Shown one piece after another: positions 8,691 to 20,072 of a stretch of 64,000 nt of DNA. Source of the DNA: Numida meleagris (Eukaryota > Chordata > Aves > Galliformes > Numididae); the NCBI RefSeq assembly GCF_002078875.1, contig NW_018364561.1, positions 24,092 to 88,091 on the forward strand, given 5' to 3'. Within the stretch, counting starts at the first letter, position 1. The number at the start of each line of letters is the position of its first letter. The notes below the pieces were generated by a model that made no database searches, had not been told where the DNA came from, and saw only the letters and a program-made list of their open reading frames with translations. Position numbers and translations under genes: made by a program.

Positions 8691-11600
8691 AAACAGATTG
8701 GATCAGTCAGCAATGTAATGCCTTAGATGATAATATGCTGTGATCTTCTCTTCAGAGAACATAGAATTTTGCCAGATACCGTATGATGATAATCTAGCTT
8801 TAGACAAAAGAGTTTTTCAAGAGGTCTCTCTCTGCCATGATACCAGGACATTTTTGTTCAGATAAGGATCTCACAGTAGTGATTTCAGGCTCTACTTTTC
8901 CAAATTACATCAAGTGAGACTTCAACCAACACTAATAGTGGTCTGTAAAAACTTAAATTTAGCTGATTTACAGTAAGTTAGTGATCTGGCACTTAGAAGG
9001 ACTGTGTAATAAATGGAGCGTTGAGTTGAGATCATAATTTATTGAATGGAAAGCATGATCAGTCAAAGACTCCAGCTTCTCTGCCAATCTGTTTTCAAAT
9101 TAACCCACATAAAAGTATGATAAGGTTAGAAAAAGCCTGTGTTTAATGATGCCTTCCTTCTGAGGCTGTATGCTTCCTATGACTTGTAGGACTTGATTAA
9201 AATATCTTATATCCTTTAAGGGTGAAATAAGAAGTGATTTACGTTTGGTAATTACTCTTGCTCTCTGACAGCCTTCAGATCTTGTTGAAGCACTTATTTT
9301 AAAGGGCTGATGTCTACCCTTGGTACAACACATAGAAAATAAGACCTTAGGTCCTTAAAGACCTGAAACTTACTATGTGCTTAAAGATGGTAATTCTCAC
9401 CAAAAATGATTAGAAGTGGGAGTAATTTGTTGCGGTTCAGACTGAACCTTGGCATCATCTCTGTAAAGTAACCCTCAATTAGGTTTTAAAAGCAGTGCCT
9501 TCTGCAAATATGCTTTAACAGAAAGCTGGATGAAGGAATGTGAGAGAAAGTCTCCCATACCTTGACTGGAACACCTTGTTGAACACATTCCTGCTTTGGA
9601 AACTGAATTTTTCACGAAATGGTTGTGTGGAGCTTCTCAAACTTACTCTCAGGCCAACACGTGTTGATGTGATGTGTGTATTGACAGTAAATGCTAACAA
9701 CTGACATCAGATTCACCTTGCCCAGGCTGTGCTCCTGAATCCCCATGTTTCTTTGCAGCGGTGTTTTGGCTTCTTCCACTCTAGTTGCATGATCAGCACA
9801 GTGCAGCTATTCTGTGATGACTGTTGTTTTATTCCCTGAAAGACTAGTGTGTTCCAAAAGTTTGTTGTTATGTTATTCTGCTATATCATGCACAATATGG
9901 CACACAGATGGTGCAGACTGAAATCCATTTAAAAGCTGTACGTGTTATCTATAGCAGGCAATGTTTCACACTCATATAGCAGAATGGATATTGCTGCCAC
10001 TACGGAGATGTTTTATTTAGTCTGATGTTTTCAGCTTTGCTGTTTCCCAGCTCCTCCTGTTAATCAGACCACAGATGTACCTTATCTGGCAGTGCACTTT
10101 GTCAGGCCCTTGTACAAAACACTATCATCTGATAATTTCTAAGCTGACAAAATTATTTGAAAACTTCTGAATGGTACTGTTAAAACTTTGCCTGGTGAAA
10201 GCTTATCTATTACATCTGATTTTTTCAGATTCATAATGACTTCATGCCTCTTTACAACAAGGATTTCTAAAGCCAATAATTAGTGACTGAGATACTTTTA
10301 CTGTATTTTTTACTATAAGCTTTTGCTACACAAGACCTCACATTTGCCTAAAAATCTTTTGATAATTTCAACACTTGTTATTTCCACGTTATGAACAATA
10401 TATCTAGAACAAGCTCTTTGTTTTCTTGGTGAGTAGCATGTTGATATTGAGATCAACATGAGAGGTTCTTTTGTTTGATTATTTATTTACTAAAGGTAAT
10501 GGGATAAGGATTGCTCAGGTCTCTGTCCTAACTGAGTCAAACATGCCGTCTTGAGATGTCATGGTATCAGTATACTTTTGTAGAAACCAAAACTTTAAGG
10601 TAGCTGATAGACTTGGTTCACTGACAGCTGTAAAAGTGCCTATCAGATTACCAGAGAAGGCAGAGAACACAACCACCATCTGCCTTACTTCTCTCTCAGT
10701 TGAAGAGTGCTAAGTATTATTTTACTTTTAACTCCTTTCAGTCTGAAGATACAGTTAAGCAGTAGTATACTAGGGCAACGTCTGCATTCTTTTTTTACCT
10801 ATTAATGAATGAGAATAATGGCATTTTAGCATCTGAGATTTACAGAGACAAAAGAACCTCTTTAGTGTATTCTACTGCTATATTATCAAAGTCAAGAAAT
10901 TTCACATTTTGATTGCCTTTCTGTCTTAGTCAAGGAATGGTGATCTCATTTATGCCTGAATTTCATTTGGTGGTTGGTGTTCTTCTTGAAAATATGTATG
11001 AGAATATAGAAGTTATTTTTCTTAAAAAAAAAAGTATGCTTGATCTCATTGGGTAACATCTTCTTAAAAGTGACAAGGGAAGTTTTATAGATTATGCCAG
11101 TGATTTCATCTTTATCACTACAAGTGACAAGGTGACAATTCAAAATATTTCTATTTGTAATAGCATTGTTTGCAAAGTTGAACTCAAGTATCTTCTCCTT
11201 CTGTGTTCCTTCTTTGACTGGATTAGGTTGCTGAACAGAAAACTTCCAGCGATACCAATACTTAGAAATAAATCAGCTACAGTCCTGCCAGTATCTGTTC
11301 CATCCATGCTCCTGAATCCTTTAACTTGTACTGTTGATGTATAAAATACACCACATTATGACACTGAAAGGATCTTAGGTACATGCGATTTTTTTTGCCT
11401 TTGTTGCGAGGAAATTATTGATTTAACAGCTTGATACTCACAATGTTTATTAAACAGTAGAAGATTTTTATTTTCTCTCTAGCTAAAGGACAGACTAAAC
11501 CAGTGGCAGTGCTTCCTTTTACTCAAATACTGAAGTTTCCCATGAAGCTGATCTACTAGACATGATATTGTTGTTGTTATGTTAATATAATTTTTATCTA

Positions 11601-13514
11601 ATGAGTTTATCAAGTACCAGTAAAAATGTTCCTACTTTTGTCCACTCTGTTGTCAGCTTTGAGACAGACTTTTCAAGTTCTTAACATAGGCTCTCTAATT
11701 ATGGACTCAGCATCTGGTTGACAAGGCTGTGATGTGGATAGTCATACAGGAAAATGAGTTTTTCACTGGGAAGGCCTGATTATCTTCATCAGCATCTACC
11801 CCATATTTAGTCAGTGTTAATATTTTGACAAGCAAATGATGAGATCACTTTAGAATGTTATTGTTAAAAATAATATATTTTTTAACCGCAGAACTTCTCC
11901 CTGGCTGATGCTCCTTCCTCCTTTTCTCCTTGCCCCTATCCAGGGGTAGTTCAACACAGAAGTTGAGTTCCTTGAGCTCTGTGTCACCTTTTAAAGAGTT
12001 CATTCACGATTCTGGCATGGAAAGGAAGGGCTTTACATAGGCATCGATTGCAGTGTTTCCTTCACATGAGTTCAGCTTCGGCTTCACTCCCATGCATTTA
12101 CATCACTGGGAATTATGTGCCATGTAACAACTATCGCTTATAAATCAGATTTATTCTATTATACCTTTTGGAATCCCATCAGAGAAAATGAAGTTTAACA
12201 GCATACACTGCTATCCAAAATATTCTCTGGAAGACATTCAACTAATAAAAGAAACAACCTCATTTTTCATAGTATTTTTGCAAAATACATGCTTGATGTT
12301 TCACATATTCCTTAGTATTCTCAAATAATAAGTAAAAGTGTGCCTCCAACTACCACAGATATCATTACAAACAGCTTTTAATTATAGTAAAGTTAATAGT
12401 GTACTTTTTCTTCCCCTTAAAAGCTTCTTTGCTTGAGGATATTACTAGATCTGATTAACATTTTCAGTTTCTAGAAATTACGTGAATGTCTGCTGCATTT
12501 TCTGAGAATTATTAGCTTGCTCCTTTGGTTGTGTATCCTGCTTACATGAACAATTTTCTTCCTACCTATTTCTGCAGAGATTGGATTTTGGGACAGGACA
12601 TCTGAGTACAATGAACAAAACAATAACAATTTTTAAGACGAAGAGGGACATAACTCTCAGCTAATGATTGAAAGAGCTGTGTAAGCTTCCTCCTCCTCAC
12701 TCCTGGAAGCCTCAGCAACGGAAGGAGTATCTGCCAAACTACAGCTTATACCTAACAATATAAGCCAAATCTCATTTATGATTATAGGCCTACAGTCCAT
12801 CTCTTGGACAGAATATGCATCTACTCAATAATATCTATAAAATTTGAGGTCTTCTTCAGCTACCTCAGTAGTATGGGGAGAAATAAAAAGAGCAGAAAGA
12901 AAACACAAGACCGAGGAGAAAACCTGGCATTTCTTGAAAACTTTGTCATGTCTTCTTTTTCTTTTCAATCCAAAAGAGGTATTCAATTTTAACCACATTT
13001 TTTGGACTTAATAAGGTTTTGTTTTGCTTTCTGTCACTGATCAGTAATATGATTCATGAGAAAAATATAGCAGGATAAAATAATACATGCATTTCCTACT
13101 GGCCCATGACTTCCAGACATTCAGTATGGTAAAACACGGATGACTGTTTCATGCCACTGTTGTGGTAACATGGATTTCTTTTTCAGGTCCCCTCCTATTT
13201 TGATGATTGATAAAATATAATAAATTCTTTGCTCCAATCTTTATTATATAAATTTCAGCTCATGAATAAATTAGCATTTTCCTTTTCTTTTTTTTTTTTT
13301 TTTTGACAAGTTAGTAAAAGCAGTACATAGGTATTCAGAAAGTGACCTTTATATAGCAGAAGGAGTTTTTCTTCTATTTTTTTCTTTCCCCAGAAGTATA
13401 TAGGTGAGTTGAGATGATATCACTACTTCTATTTTGTCCCTTACCTGCATGAATCCAACTCACTTGTTTTGTATCTATAAACTGTATTTACTAAAATTTG
13501 TGAAACTACTTGCT
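8691..13514. other. 4.8 kb unique DNA without a clear gene
   Basis: AT-rich unique sequence with no recognised transposon. A small perfect hairpin (CATGTTGAT, 6-base loop, ATCAACATG) lies at 10437-10460. Acceptor-like pyrimidine tracts before 10231, 11482 and 12578 open only short frames that stop within about 15-20 codons. A T-rich run lies near 13289-13304. Nothing here supports a gene by itself. Confidence 0.5.
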
Positions 13515-13878
13515 GGCAAATCTTCATTTCTGTGTCCCTCCTCTGGATGTGCTCCAACAGCTCCATGTCTCTCCTGTACTGAGGACTCCATGTCTGGACA
13601 CAGTGCTCCAGGTGAGGCCTCAGCAGCACAGAACAGAGGGGCTGGATCGCCTCCCTGGCCCTGCTGGCCACACTGCTTTTGATGCAGCCCAGGATACAGT
13701 TGGCTTTCTGAGCTGCAAGGGCACGGCACTGGCTCATGTCCAGCTTGCCATCCACCAGTACACCCAGGTCTTCTTCGGCAGGGCTGTGCTCAATCCTTTC
13801 ATCACCCAGCTTGTATTGGTAATGGGGGCTGCCTTGACCTAGGTGTAAGATCTTCCATTTGGATTTTTTGAGCCTCAT
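13441..13878 (-). pseudogene. CR1 reverse transcriptase C-terminal remnant
   Basis: The minus-strand frame contains [54 protein letters not shown] and VLLRPHLEHCVQTWSPQ, the conserved thumb and C-terminal region of CR1 reverse transcriptase. It is open for about 125 CR1-derived codons before running into flanking DNA at 13515. It lacks the catalytic motifs, which lie upstream in broken frames (14220-14748). Confidence 0.85.
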
Positions 13879-14219
13879 GAAGTTCTCCTGGGCTCACTGC
13901 TCAAGCCTGTCTAGGTCCCTTTGGGTGGCATTCCATCCCTCTGATGTGTGACTGCACCCCACTGCTTGGTGTCATCAGCAAACTTGCTGTGGCCTCACTC
14001 TACCCCACTGTGAATGTCATTGATGAAGACATTAAAGAGTATCAGCTCCAGCACCGACCCCTGAGGGACACCATTCATCACCAATCTCCATACAGACATA
14101 GAGACATTGATTATCACTGTCTGGACTCAATTCTGCAGCCAGTTTTTTGTCTATCAAACAGTCACCCATCAAATCCATATCTTCCCAATTTGGGGAGAAG
14201 GATGTTGTGGGGTACCATG

Positions 14220-14748
14220 TCAAAGAACCTTACTGAAGTCCAGATAGATGACGTCAGTGGCTCTTCCCTTGTCTATTGATGCAGTGACATCATCATAGAA
14301 TGCCACGAGGTTGGTCAGGCAGAATTTGCCCTTGGTGAAACCATGCTGGTTCTCCCATATCACCTCCCTGCCTTCCACATGCCTTAGCATAGCTTCCAGG
14401 AGGATCTGTTCCATGATTTTCCCCAGCACAGAGGTGAGACTGACAGGTTGGCAGTTCCCAGCATCATCTTTTTTTATCCTATTTAAAAATGGATGTAATG
14501 TTTCCTTTTTTCCAGTCACCAGGGACTTCACCAGATTGCCATGACTTCTCAAATATCATAGAGAGTGAATTGGATGCTACATCAGCTAATTCCCTCAGGA
14601 CTCTGGGATGCATCTCATCAGGACCCATAGACTTGTGGATGTTCATGTTCCTCAGGTGGCCACAAAACTGATCTATGCTTACAGTGGGAGGGATGTTGCT
14701 TCCCTGATCCTGTCCTACCATACCAAACATTTGAGGGCTGTGTGGCAA
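14220..14748 (-). pseudogene. CR1 reverse transcriptase N-terminal remnant
   Basis: Two overlapping minus-strand frames carry the N-terminal reverse transcriptase blocks. The upstream one (14479-14748) has [20 protein letters not shown] and [18 protein letters not shown]. The downstream one (14220-14552) has [35 protein letters not shown] and [11 protein letters not shown], which is the first catalytic Asp block. The frameshift lies near 14500. Family role: target-primed reverse transcription of LINE RNA. Confidence 0.85.
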
Positions 14749-15255
14749 GCAGTTAACAGAGAAGACCGAGGCAAAAGTTAAGTACCTCAGCCTTCTTGTC
14801 TGTTGTTACCAGCCTGCCCTCCCCTCCTTCCTCTCCTGTCCCTTCTGAACAGCCTGTAGCCGTTGATAGCCACACTCCAGTCCTGGGAATCACCCCACCA
14901 GGTTTTGGTGACGACAACTATATCATGGTTTTCGAGCATCACAGTAGCTTCCAGCTCCTCCTGTTTGTTTCTCAAGCTGTGTGCCTTGGTGTTCAGGCAC
15001 TTCAGCTGGGCAGCTGGTCTTGTCACTGCCTTAAAGGGTAACTCCTTCATTCCTTTTACGTATTTCCCTTCATTTTCCCCATTGACTACCCCTGTTGCCC
15101 CAGCAGTCACTGTCTCATCATGTGTGTCAGCACCTCTCAAGGGAGTGGGTCCCTCAGGGCCCCTGCCAGCACCCTGTCCCTCTAATCCAGCTATACCATC
15201 CCACACCTTATCATGGGAAGGCTCACTATCCCCCCTACCCCCCTTCATACCTAAT

Positions 15256-15470
15256 TTAAAGCCTTCCCAATGAGCCCCACCAGCTTTTCCCAAGGACCCT
15301 CCTCCCCCTTTGGGAAAGGCAAACCCCATCTGGTAACCGCAAACCTGGTGCCATGTAGGCTAATTGGCTGTCAAAAAAACTGAAGTTCTGATGACAGCAC
15401 CTGCCCCAGATACAGGTATTTAAAGATATGATCCTTTGGTCTGTTTCTGTGTCCTTACCCAATACAGGAG
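15256..15470 (-). pseudogene. CR1 ORF1 esterase-like domain, C-terminal half
   Basis: The frame reads GKDTETDQRIISLNTCIWGR, then QNFSFFDSQLAYMAPGLRLP and PDGVCLSQRGRRVLG. This is the end of the CR1 ORF1 SGNH-hydrolase-like domain. The last catalytic block is normally DGVHLS; here His is replaced by Cys (DGVCLS). The upstream half lies on the other side of the LTR at 16084 and beyond. Confidence 0.82.
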
Positions 15471-16088
15471 TGTCATGGTTTTATGATTTTTGTTATCAGT
15501 ATTCCACATCATAACATCGTGTAGTGTACTGGGAGTTAAAGAGTTCATGCTCCAGTTCTGCGGACTACTGATTTCTGGGTACATGGTTCTCAGAAGAGAA
15601 GAACTACATACCCAGAGGACTTTGTGTTCAGAGGGAGAGATAGAACTCCTTGTAAGTCATGAGACACTCTTTTTTTTTGCTGCCTTGGAATGTGTGCCTT
15701 CAATTCTTAGAGTAAGGCCGTCGGTTTCAGACACTCTCTCTCTCTTATTTTATTTGATTTATTTGGCTCAATTCCAATTATACTGTATTATATTGTGTTA
15801 TCTTGCATTCCAATATCATGTTTAGTAAATTAACTTTCCTCCTCAGATCGTTGCCACTGTTCTGTCTTTAGGCCCGTCTCCCATCTCCCTATCCTTCCCC
15901 TTCTCCCTTCCCCTTTCCCTGGGCATGGCTCCATGGGTTCCCTGCACCATTAGTCACAGAACCAGGCTGAAACGGCCCATAAACCATCAATACCCCCTCC
16001 CTCCCTTTGTCAGGCTGGTGGGTCTGTGGGCCTGCAGTCCCCGTGTCACAGACACAAATAGATCTAGAGATAACTCCATGACAAGGAG
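15466..16088. repeat. 5-bp target site duplication AGGAG flanking the LTR
   Basis: AGGAG occurs at 15466-15470 immediately before the LTR's TG and again at 16084-16088 immediately after its terminal CA. Both copies are identical. A 5-bp duplication is typical of ERVL-like and some class I ERVs. Confidence 0.85.
15471..16083 (+). mobile_element. solo ERV LTR inside CR1 ORF1
   Basis: The 613-bp unit starts TGTCATGGTTTTATG and ends CATGACA, the TG...CA ends of a retroviral LTR. It is flanked by the perfect 5-bp duplication AGGAG. The surrounding CR1 ORF1 reading frame breaks at the left end and resumes in frame at the right end when the LTR and one AGGAG copy are ignored. No internal retroviral sequence or second LTR is nearby, so this is a solo LTR, most likely left by recombination between the two LTRs of a provirus. 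A T/A-rich core near 15740-15835 (TATACTG, TATATTG, AGTAAATTAACTTT) is followed by a CT-rich stretch, plausibly the promoter and polyadenylation region. The plus orientation is inferred from the TGTCATGG start, which resembles the other LTRs here. Confidence 0.88.
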
Positions 16089-16990
16089 GCAGAGAAGAAA
16101 AGATAAGCTGCGCATTCAATTCCTTTAGCCATCATCCCAAGGCCCTGAAATCCTTTTTGATAGCCCTTGACCCACATGCAGCTGCATCATCTCTACCAAT
16201 ATGGAAAAGCAGTCTGTCAGCTGCACCAGGCTCGGTAGTTCCCTGGTGACGTCCCTCACCCGAGCCCCAGGAAGACAGCAGACTTCTCTAAGAAGAAGGT
16301 CTGCTCAGGATATTGGACACTGAGTTCCCTGTAGGGAGGAATCACCTACAACCAATACCCATCTCCTCTTCTTCAATGAAGTAGCCTTGGTTTTGGGGGA
16401 ATGCTTTTCCTGGAGTGGTTTCATTAGCATGTCAGGACTGAGTGGGCTTTTACCTCCCTCTGATGGGCCTTCCACATCCAGGGCCTCACACCCGTTGTAC
16501 AGAGGCTCCTGGAGGGGTGGAGCAGGCAAGGAGGGTTTTCATTTGCAGCTCCGGGTGCAGACTTGCCTCCATCTGCTCTGTTCCTTTGTGTTCTTACCTC
16601 CAGTCTTGCAGTTCTTTTCCTCAATATGAAGTAATACAGACTGCCTTGGGTTTAAACACAGGCTGCACTGGGTTTGTGTTTTTTTCCTTTAAAATAACCT
16701 GTTTGTGCATGGGTGAACTGTGGTTTCCCTGCTCCTTCATTTTGTCCCCACTGACAATTTTTAATCTATCTATTTCATCCTGTAGCCTGGCCAGAAGGCA
16801 AAGCAGATGTCTGCTTGCTCACACCTCACACAGCCATTCTGACTGCTGCCCCACGAAGCCAGGCAGAGGCTTCTGCACTCTACACAGCCAGAATTCTGAA
16901 CTGGTTGCCTCCAAATTCATTCAGGGCTGCAACATCCTTCCTGACAGGGGCAGACAGCCTAGCTCTCCTTCAGGTGATGTAGTTAGCATG
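16084..16990 (-). pseudogene. CR1 ORF1 N-terminal half (zinc-like and SGNH start)
   Basis: On the minus strand the upstream part reads a Cys-containing segment (CVRCEQADICFAF-like, frame broken) followed by a charged helix around RLQDEIDRLKI, which matches the N-terminal Cys/coiled-coil part of CR1 ORF1. Then 16305-16529 contains KKRRWVLVVGDSSLQGTQ; the GDS at about 16338-16346 is block I of the SGNH hydrolase fold. The frame leading to the LTR ends QLIFSSLPP, which matches the usual VVFSSILP block. ORF1 products bind LINE RNA, and the esterase domain may help with membranes or particles; that role is family knowledge and still uncertain. Confidence 0.78.
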
Positions 16991-16999
16991 TCACCTGCC

Positions 17000-17350
17000 T
17001 GGTGGGTGAAAAGAAGGCAGTGGACATGGTCTTGCTTGGTTTCAGTGAGGCCTTCGATGCTGTCCCTCAGGGCAGCCTGGTGGACAAATTGTCCAAATGT
17101 GAAATAAAGAGGTTCACATTATGCTGGCTCAACAGTAGAGCCCAAAGGGCTGTGGTGAGAGAGGTGACAAGGAGCGCTGGGCAGTCATCAACCCTTCTTA
17201 CAAAGGTAACTAATGCCCAAGGCTTTTAGTGTTCAGGAGGCAGCTGCATAATAATTAATACAGTTCAATATTTGGTTGACCCTGAAGCAGTTGCAAAGTC
17301 GGATTTGATGATCTTTGTAGGTATCTTCCAATTGAACTATTCTGTTCTAA
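17000..17350 (+). mobile_element. CR1-like LINE, heavily deleted
   Basis: A plus-strand piece of reverse transcriptase is followed by a CR1 3' end. The frame at 17002-17229 has GEKKAVDMVLLGFSEAFDAV, which is the first catalytic Asp block, and then LCWLNSRAQRAVV. About 70 bases later comes GGATTTGATGATCTTTGTAG, a CR1 3' terminus, ending TTGAACTATTCTGTTCTA. The reverse transcriptase core and most of the 3' UTR are missing. It abuts the 5' end of the minus-strand CR1. Confidence 0.75.
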
Positions 17351-17631
17351 AGGTCCCTTGTACATGGACCAATTTACTTGTCTTTTCTGTACATTTATTT
17401 GTAAGTAATGATTTGCATAGTAACATATTTGGACTGAAATGCAGTACTTAAATTACTTCCCTTGTTCTTTTCTAGTTTATTGCTTTTGAGTATTTAGTTC
17501 TATTCTTGAATCCATAAAGCCAAACAACTGTCACCAAACTTGCCTTGTCAATACAGACTACAGAACTGCTGATTTCCCACCTCGATAGCATATGGCTTTT
17601 CTTTTTCTGCATTACATATTTTTATAAAGGA
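17351..17631. other. unique DNA between CR1 and LTR fragment
   Basis: Unique AT-rich sequence; nothing recognised. Confidence 0.4.
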
Positions 17632-17760
17632 TGTGTGGTTTAACCTGGCAAGCAGTTAATCACCACACAGTCTAGTGCCTTCTCCCTCTCCTCCCACTGG
17701 GATAGGGGAGAGAGTTGAAAAACTTGTAGGATGAGATAAAAACAATGAAACACACTTAGC
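17632..17760 (-). mobile_element. ERV LTR fragment (3' part)
   Basis: The plus-strand text TGTGTGGTTTAACCTGGCAA, with AGCAGTTAATCACCACACA, parallels the start of the LTR at 42598 (TTTAACCCAGCAGGCAGC with ACACACCACACA). It then has the CTCCTCCCACTGGGATAGGG block typical of these LTRs and GATGAGATAAAAAC. In LTR sense (minus) this is the 3' end, ending GGTTAAACCACACA. The 5' part is lost. Confidence 0.6.
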
Positions 17761-18540
17761 AAATACAAGATTTCTGGATAGGTGCATTCAATGCCCTGTA
17801 CTGATCAGCTTCTAGACTATCATCAGCAAGGTTCCCTGTGCGAAGTTCAAATTAACAGTCAACACTTATAGATACTATAAAAGGGTCAAAGAAATATGCC
17901 TTTCTTTGTAGAGAACTGTTTAAAATAAACTGAAATTTCAGTTTTACTTTTAGTTCCCTTTACTTTAAATGAGTTACAGAATTCTGATTTAAGTCAGACT
18001 ACACGATAACAAATAAAAATATTTTTTAGCCATCCAGCAGGGAAAAGGAGGTAGGACCTCAGGCCAATGTTGGCAAACATGCAAGTGAAGAAAATACTTT
18101 GTTTTAATTAATAATGTCAGATTTGTAACCCTGCGGTTGTCCCTACATGATTAATTTTGGGTCAACATTAAGCCTTCTTAAATAATCAATTCACTGTACC
18201 GTAAAATAAGCCACTTACAAGAAAAATTCTCAGTGAATTATCAGCTTAACAGACCATAGTATAAAAACAACTTCCTCTTCAAAATTAGTACTTTGTAATT
18301 ATAGTGATAACATTGAATATAGCTGAAAATATTCCCGTGGAGTTTTTCTAATTAGTTTGCAATGCTTTCTGCTGATCCCTGACACTGCATTGTCAATTAT
18401 TACGTACACTAAAAAGGCAAAAACCAATAAGGATTAAGTTTTGTGAGCAATGAATGAAAATGCTATTTTAAATATGAAGCCTGACCAAAAAAGCTAATAA
18501 AAATAATGCTATTGTATATTACATTTTTTTCAAAGAATTA
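17761..18540. other. unique AT-rich DNA
   Basis: No repeat, exon or RNA gene recognised. Contains short A/T-rich stretches only. Confidence 0.5.
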
Positions 18541-19216
18541 TAGAATCACCAAGGTTGGAAAAGACCTCCAAGATCATCCGGTCCAACCATGCACCTACCA
18601 CAAATATTTCCCCACTAAACTATGTCCCTTAGTACAACAGCTACATGTTTCTTGAGCACCTCCAAGGATAGTGACTCCACCACCTCCCTGGGCAGCCTGT
18701 TCCAGTGCCTGACCACTCTTTCTGAGAAGAATTTTTTCCTCATATCCAACCTGAACCTCTTTTGTCACAACTTGAGGCCATTCCTTCTCATCCTATTGTT
18801 GGAAGCCCTGAAGAAGAGGCCGACCCCCACTTCACCACAGCCTCATTTCAGGGAGTTGTAAAAGTCAGTAAGGTCTCCCCTGTGCTTCCACTTCTCCAGA
18901 CAAACAATTTCAGTTTCTTCAGCTGCTCCTCATAAGTCTTGTGCTCCAGAACCCTCACCAGCTTTGTTGTCCTTCAGGGCCTCAAAGTTTTTCTTATGGT
19001 GTGGGGCTCAAAACTGAACACAGTACTTGAGGTGTGGCCTCACCAGAATTGAGTACAGGGGGACAATCCCTCCCTGCTCCTGCTGACTACATTATTTCTG
19101 ATACAAGCCAGGATGCCATTAGCCCTCTTGGCCACCTGGACACACTGCTGGCTCATGTTCAGCTGAGCATCAGCCAACACCCCCAGGTCCATTTCTTCCA
19201 TTGTCCCCCACTACTT

Positions 19217-19772
19217 TGATTATCCCCCTCTACTCTGTCCTTGTGGGACCCAATCTGGAGTACTGCATCCAGCCCTGAGGCCCCCAGCACAGCAAGGATG
19301 TGGAGCTGTTGGAGTGGGCCCAGAGAAGGGCCAGGAAGATGATCACAGGGCTGCAGCACCACTCCTATGGTGAAAGGTTGAGAGAGTTGGGTTTATTTAG
19401 CTTGAGGAATGCGAGGCTCCTGGGAGACCTCAATGCAATCTTCCAGTACATGAAAGGAGCTTACAAGTAGGAGGGAGACTGATTTTTCAGGCAGGTAGAT
19501 AGGGAAAGGACATGGGTGAATGGATTAAAACTGAAAGAGGGGAGATTTAGGTTAGATATTAGGAAGAAATTCTTCACTCAGAGGGTGGTGAGGCACTGGA
19601 ACAAGCTGCCCAGAGATGTTGTGGATGCTCCATCCCTGGACACGTTTCAGGGCCAGGCTTGATATGTTCCTGTGCAGTTGATTCCAGTGTTGGGCAACCC
19701 TGCCCATGGCAGGGGGGTGGGGCTAGATGATCATTGAGGTCCCTTTCAATCCAAGCCATTCTATGATTCCAC
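19217..19772 (+). mobile_element. CR1 LINE nested inside another CR1
   Basis: A 5'-truncated plus-strand CR1 starts in the reverse transcriptase C-terminus (CCCTCTACTCTGTCCTTGTG, GGAGTACTGCATCCAGC) and runs to a normal 3' end (CATTCTATGATTCCA). The 3' UTR has GGTGGTGAGGCACTGGAACA and CATGGCAGGGGGGTGGGGCT. It belongs to a different subfamily from its host. No obvious target duplication, as expected for CR1. The insertion point lies in the host just after the CAGGTCCATTTCTTC segment. Confidence 0.92.
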
Positions 19773-19841
19773 ACAGACTTCCAGCCGCTCTGCCCCAAGC
19801 CTGTAGCATTGCCTGGGGTTGCTGAGGCAAAAGTACAGGAC

Positions 19842-20072
19842 TCAGCACTTGGTCTTGCTCAACCTCATCCCATTGGCCTCAGCCCAGCAATCCAGTCTGT
19901 TCAGATCCCCCTGAAGGGCCTTCCTATCCCCAGGCAGATTAACACTTTCTTCCAACATGGCGTCATCTGCAAACTTACTGAGAGTGCATTCAATCCTTTC
20001 ATCCAGGTAATCAGTAAAGATACTGAACAGAACAGGCCCCAGTATTGACCCCTGGGGAACACCACTTATCAC
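19842..20072 (-). pseudogene. CR1 reverse transcriptase remnant with FADD kept
   Basis: The minus-strand frame begins [19 protein letters not shown] and continues [17 protein letters not shown]. The PQGS block and the catalytic FADD (residues 34-37, at 19962-19973) are both intact. Among the reverse transcriptase remnants here this is the only one with FADD unchanged. The copy is still dead: it lacks most of the endonuclease and ORF1 and is split by another CR1. Confidence 0.85.

Larger units (their letters stand above)
13515..16990 (-). mobile_element. CR1 LINE, long copy with ORF1, 3'-truncated
   Basis: On the minus strand this copy reads from the N-terminal part of ORF1 (about 16990) through the SGNH-type ORF1 domain, a short piece of endonuclease and the reverse transcriptase, to near the end of the reverse transcriptase (about 13515). 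Three oddities stand out. A 613-bp LTR sits in ORF1 at 15471-16083. Most of the endonuclease is deleted near 14810-14850, where the text jumps from the linker to the endonuclease N-terminus. The CR1 3' UTR and terminal repeat are absent, unusual for a family that normally keeps its 3' end. The order of parts otherwise follows the CR1 consensus. Confidence 0.92.

Noticed and set aside
16442..17107. Longest plus-strand open frame (221 codons)
   Set aside because: Most of it is antisense to CR1 ORF1; only the last part touches the plus-strand RT piece. Not a gene.
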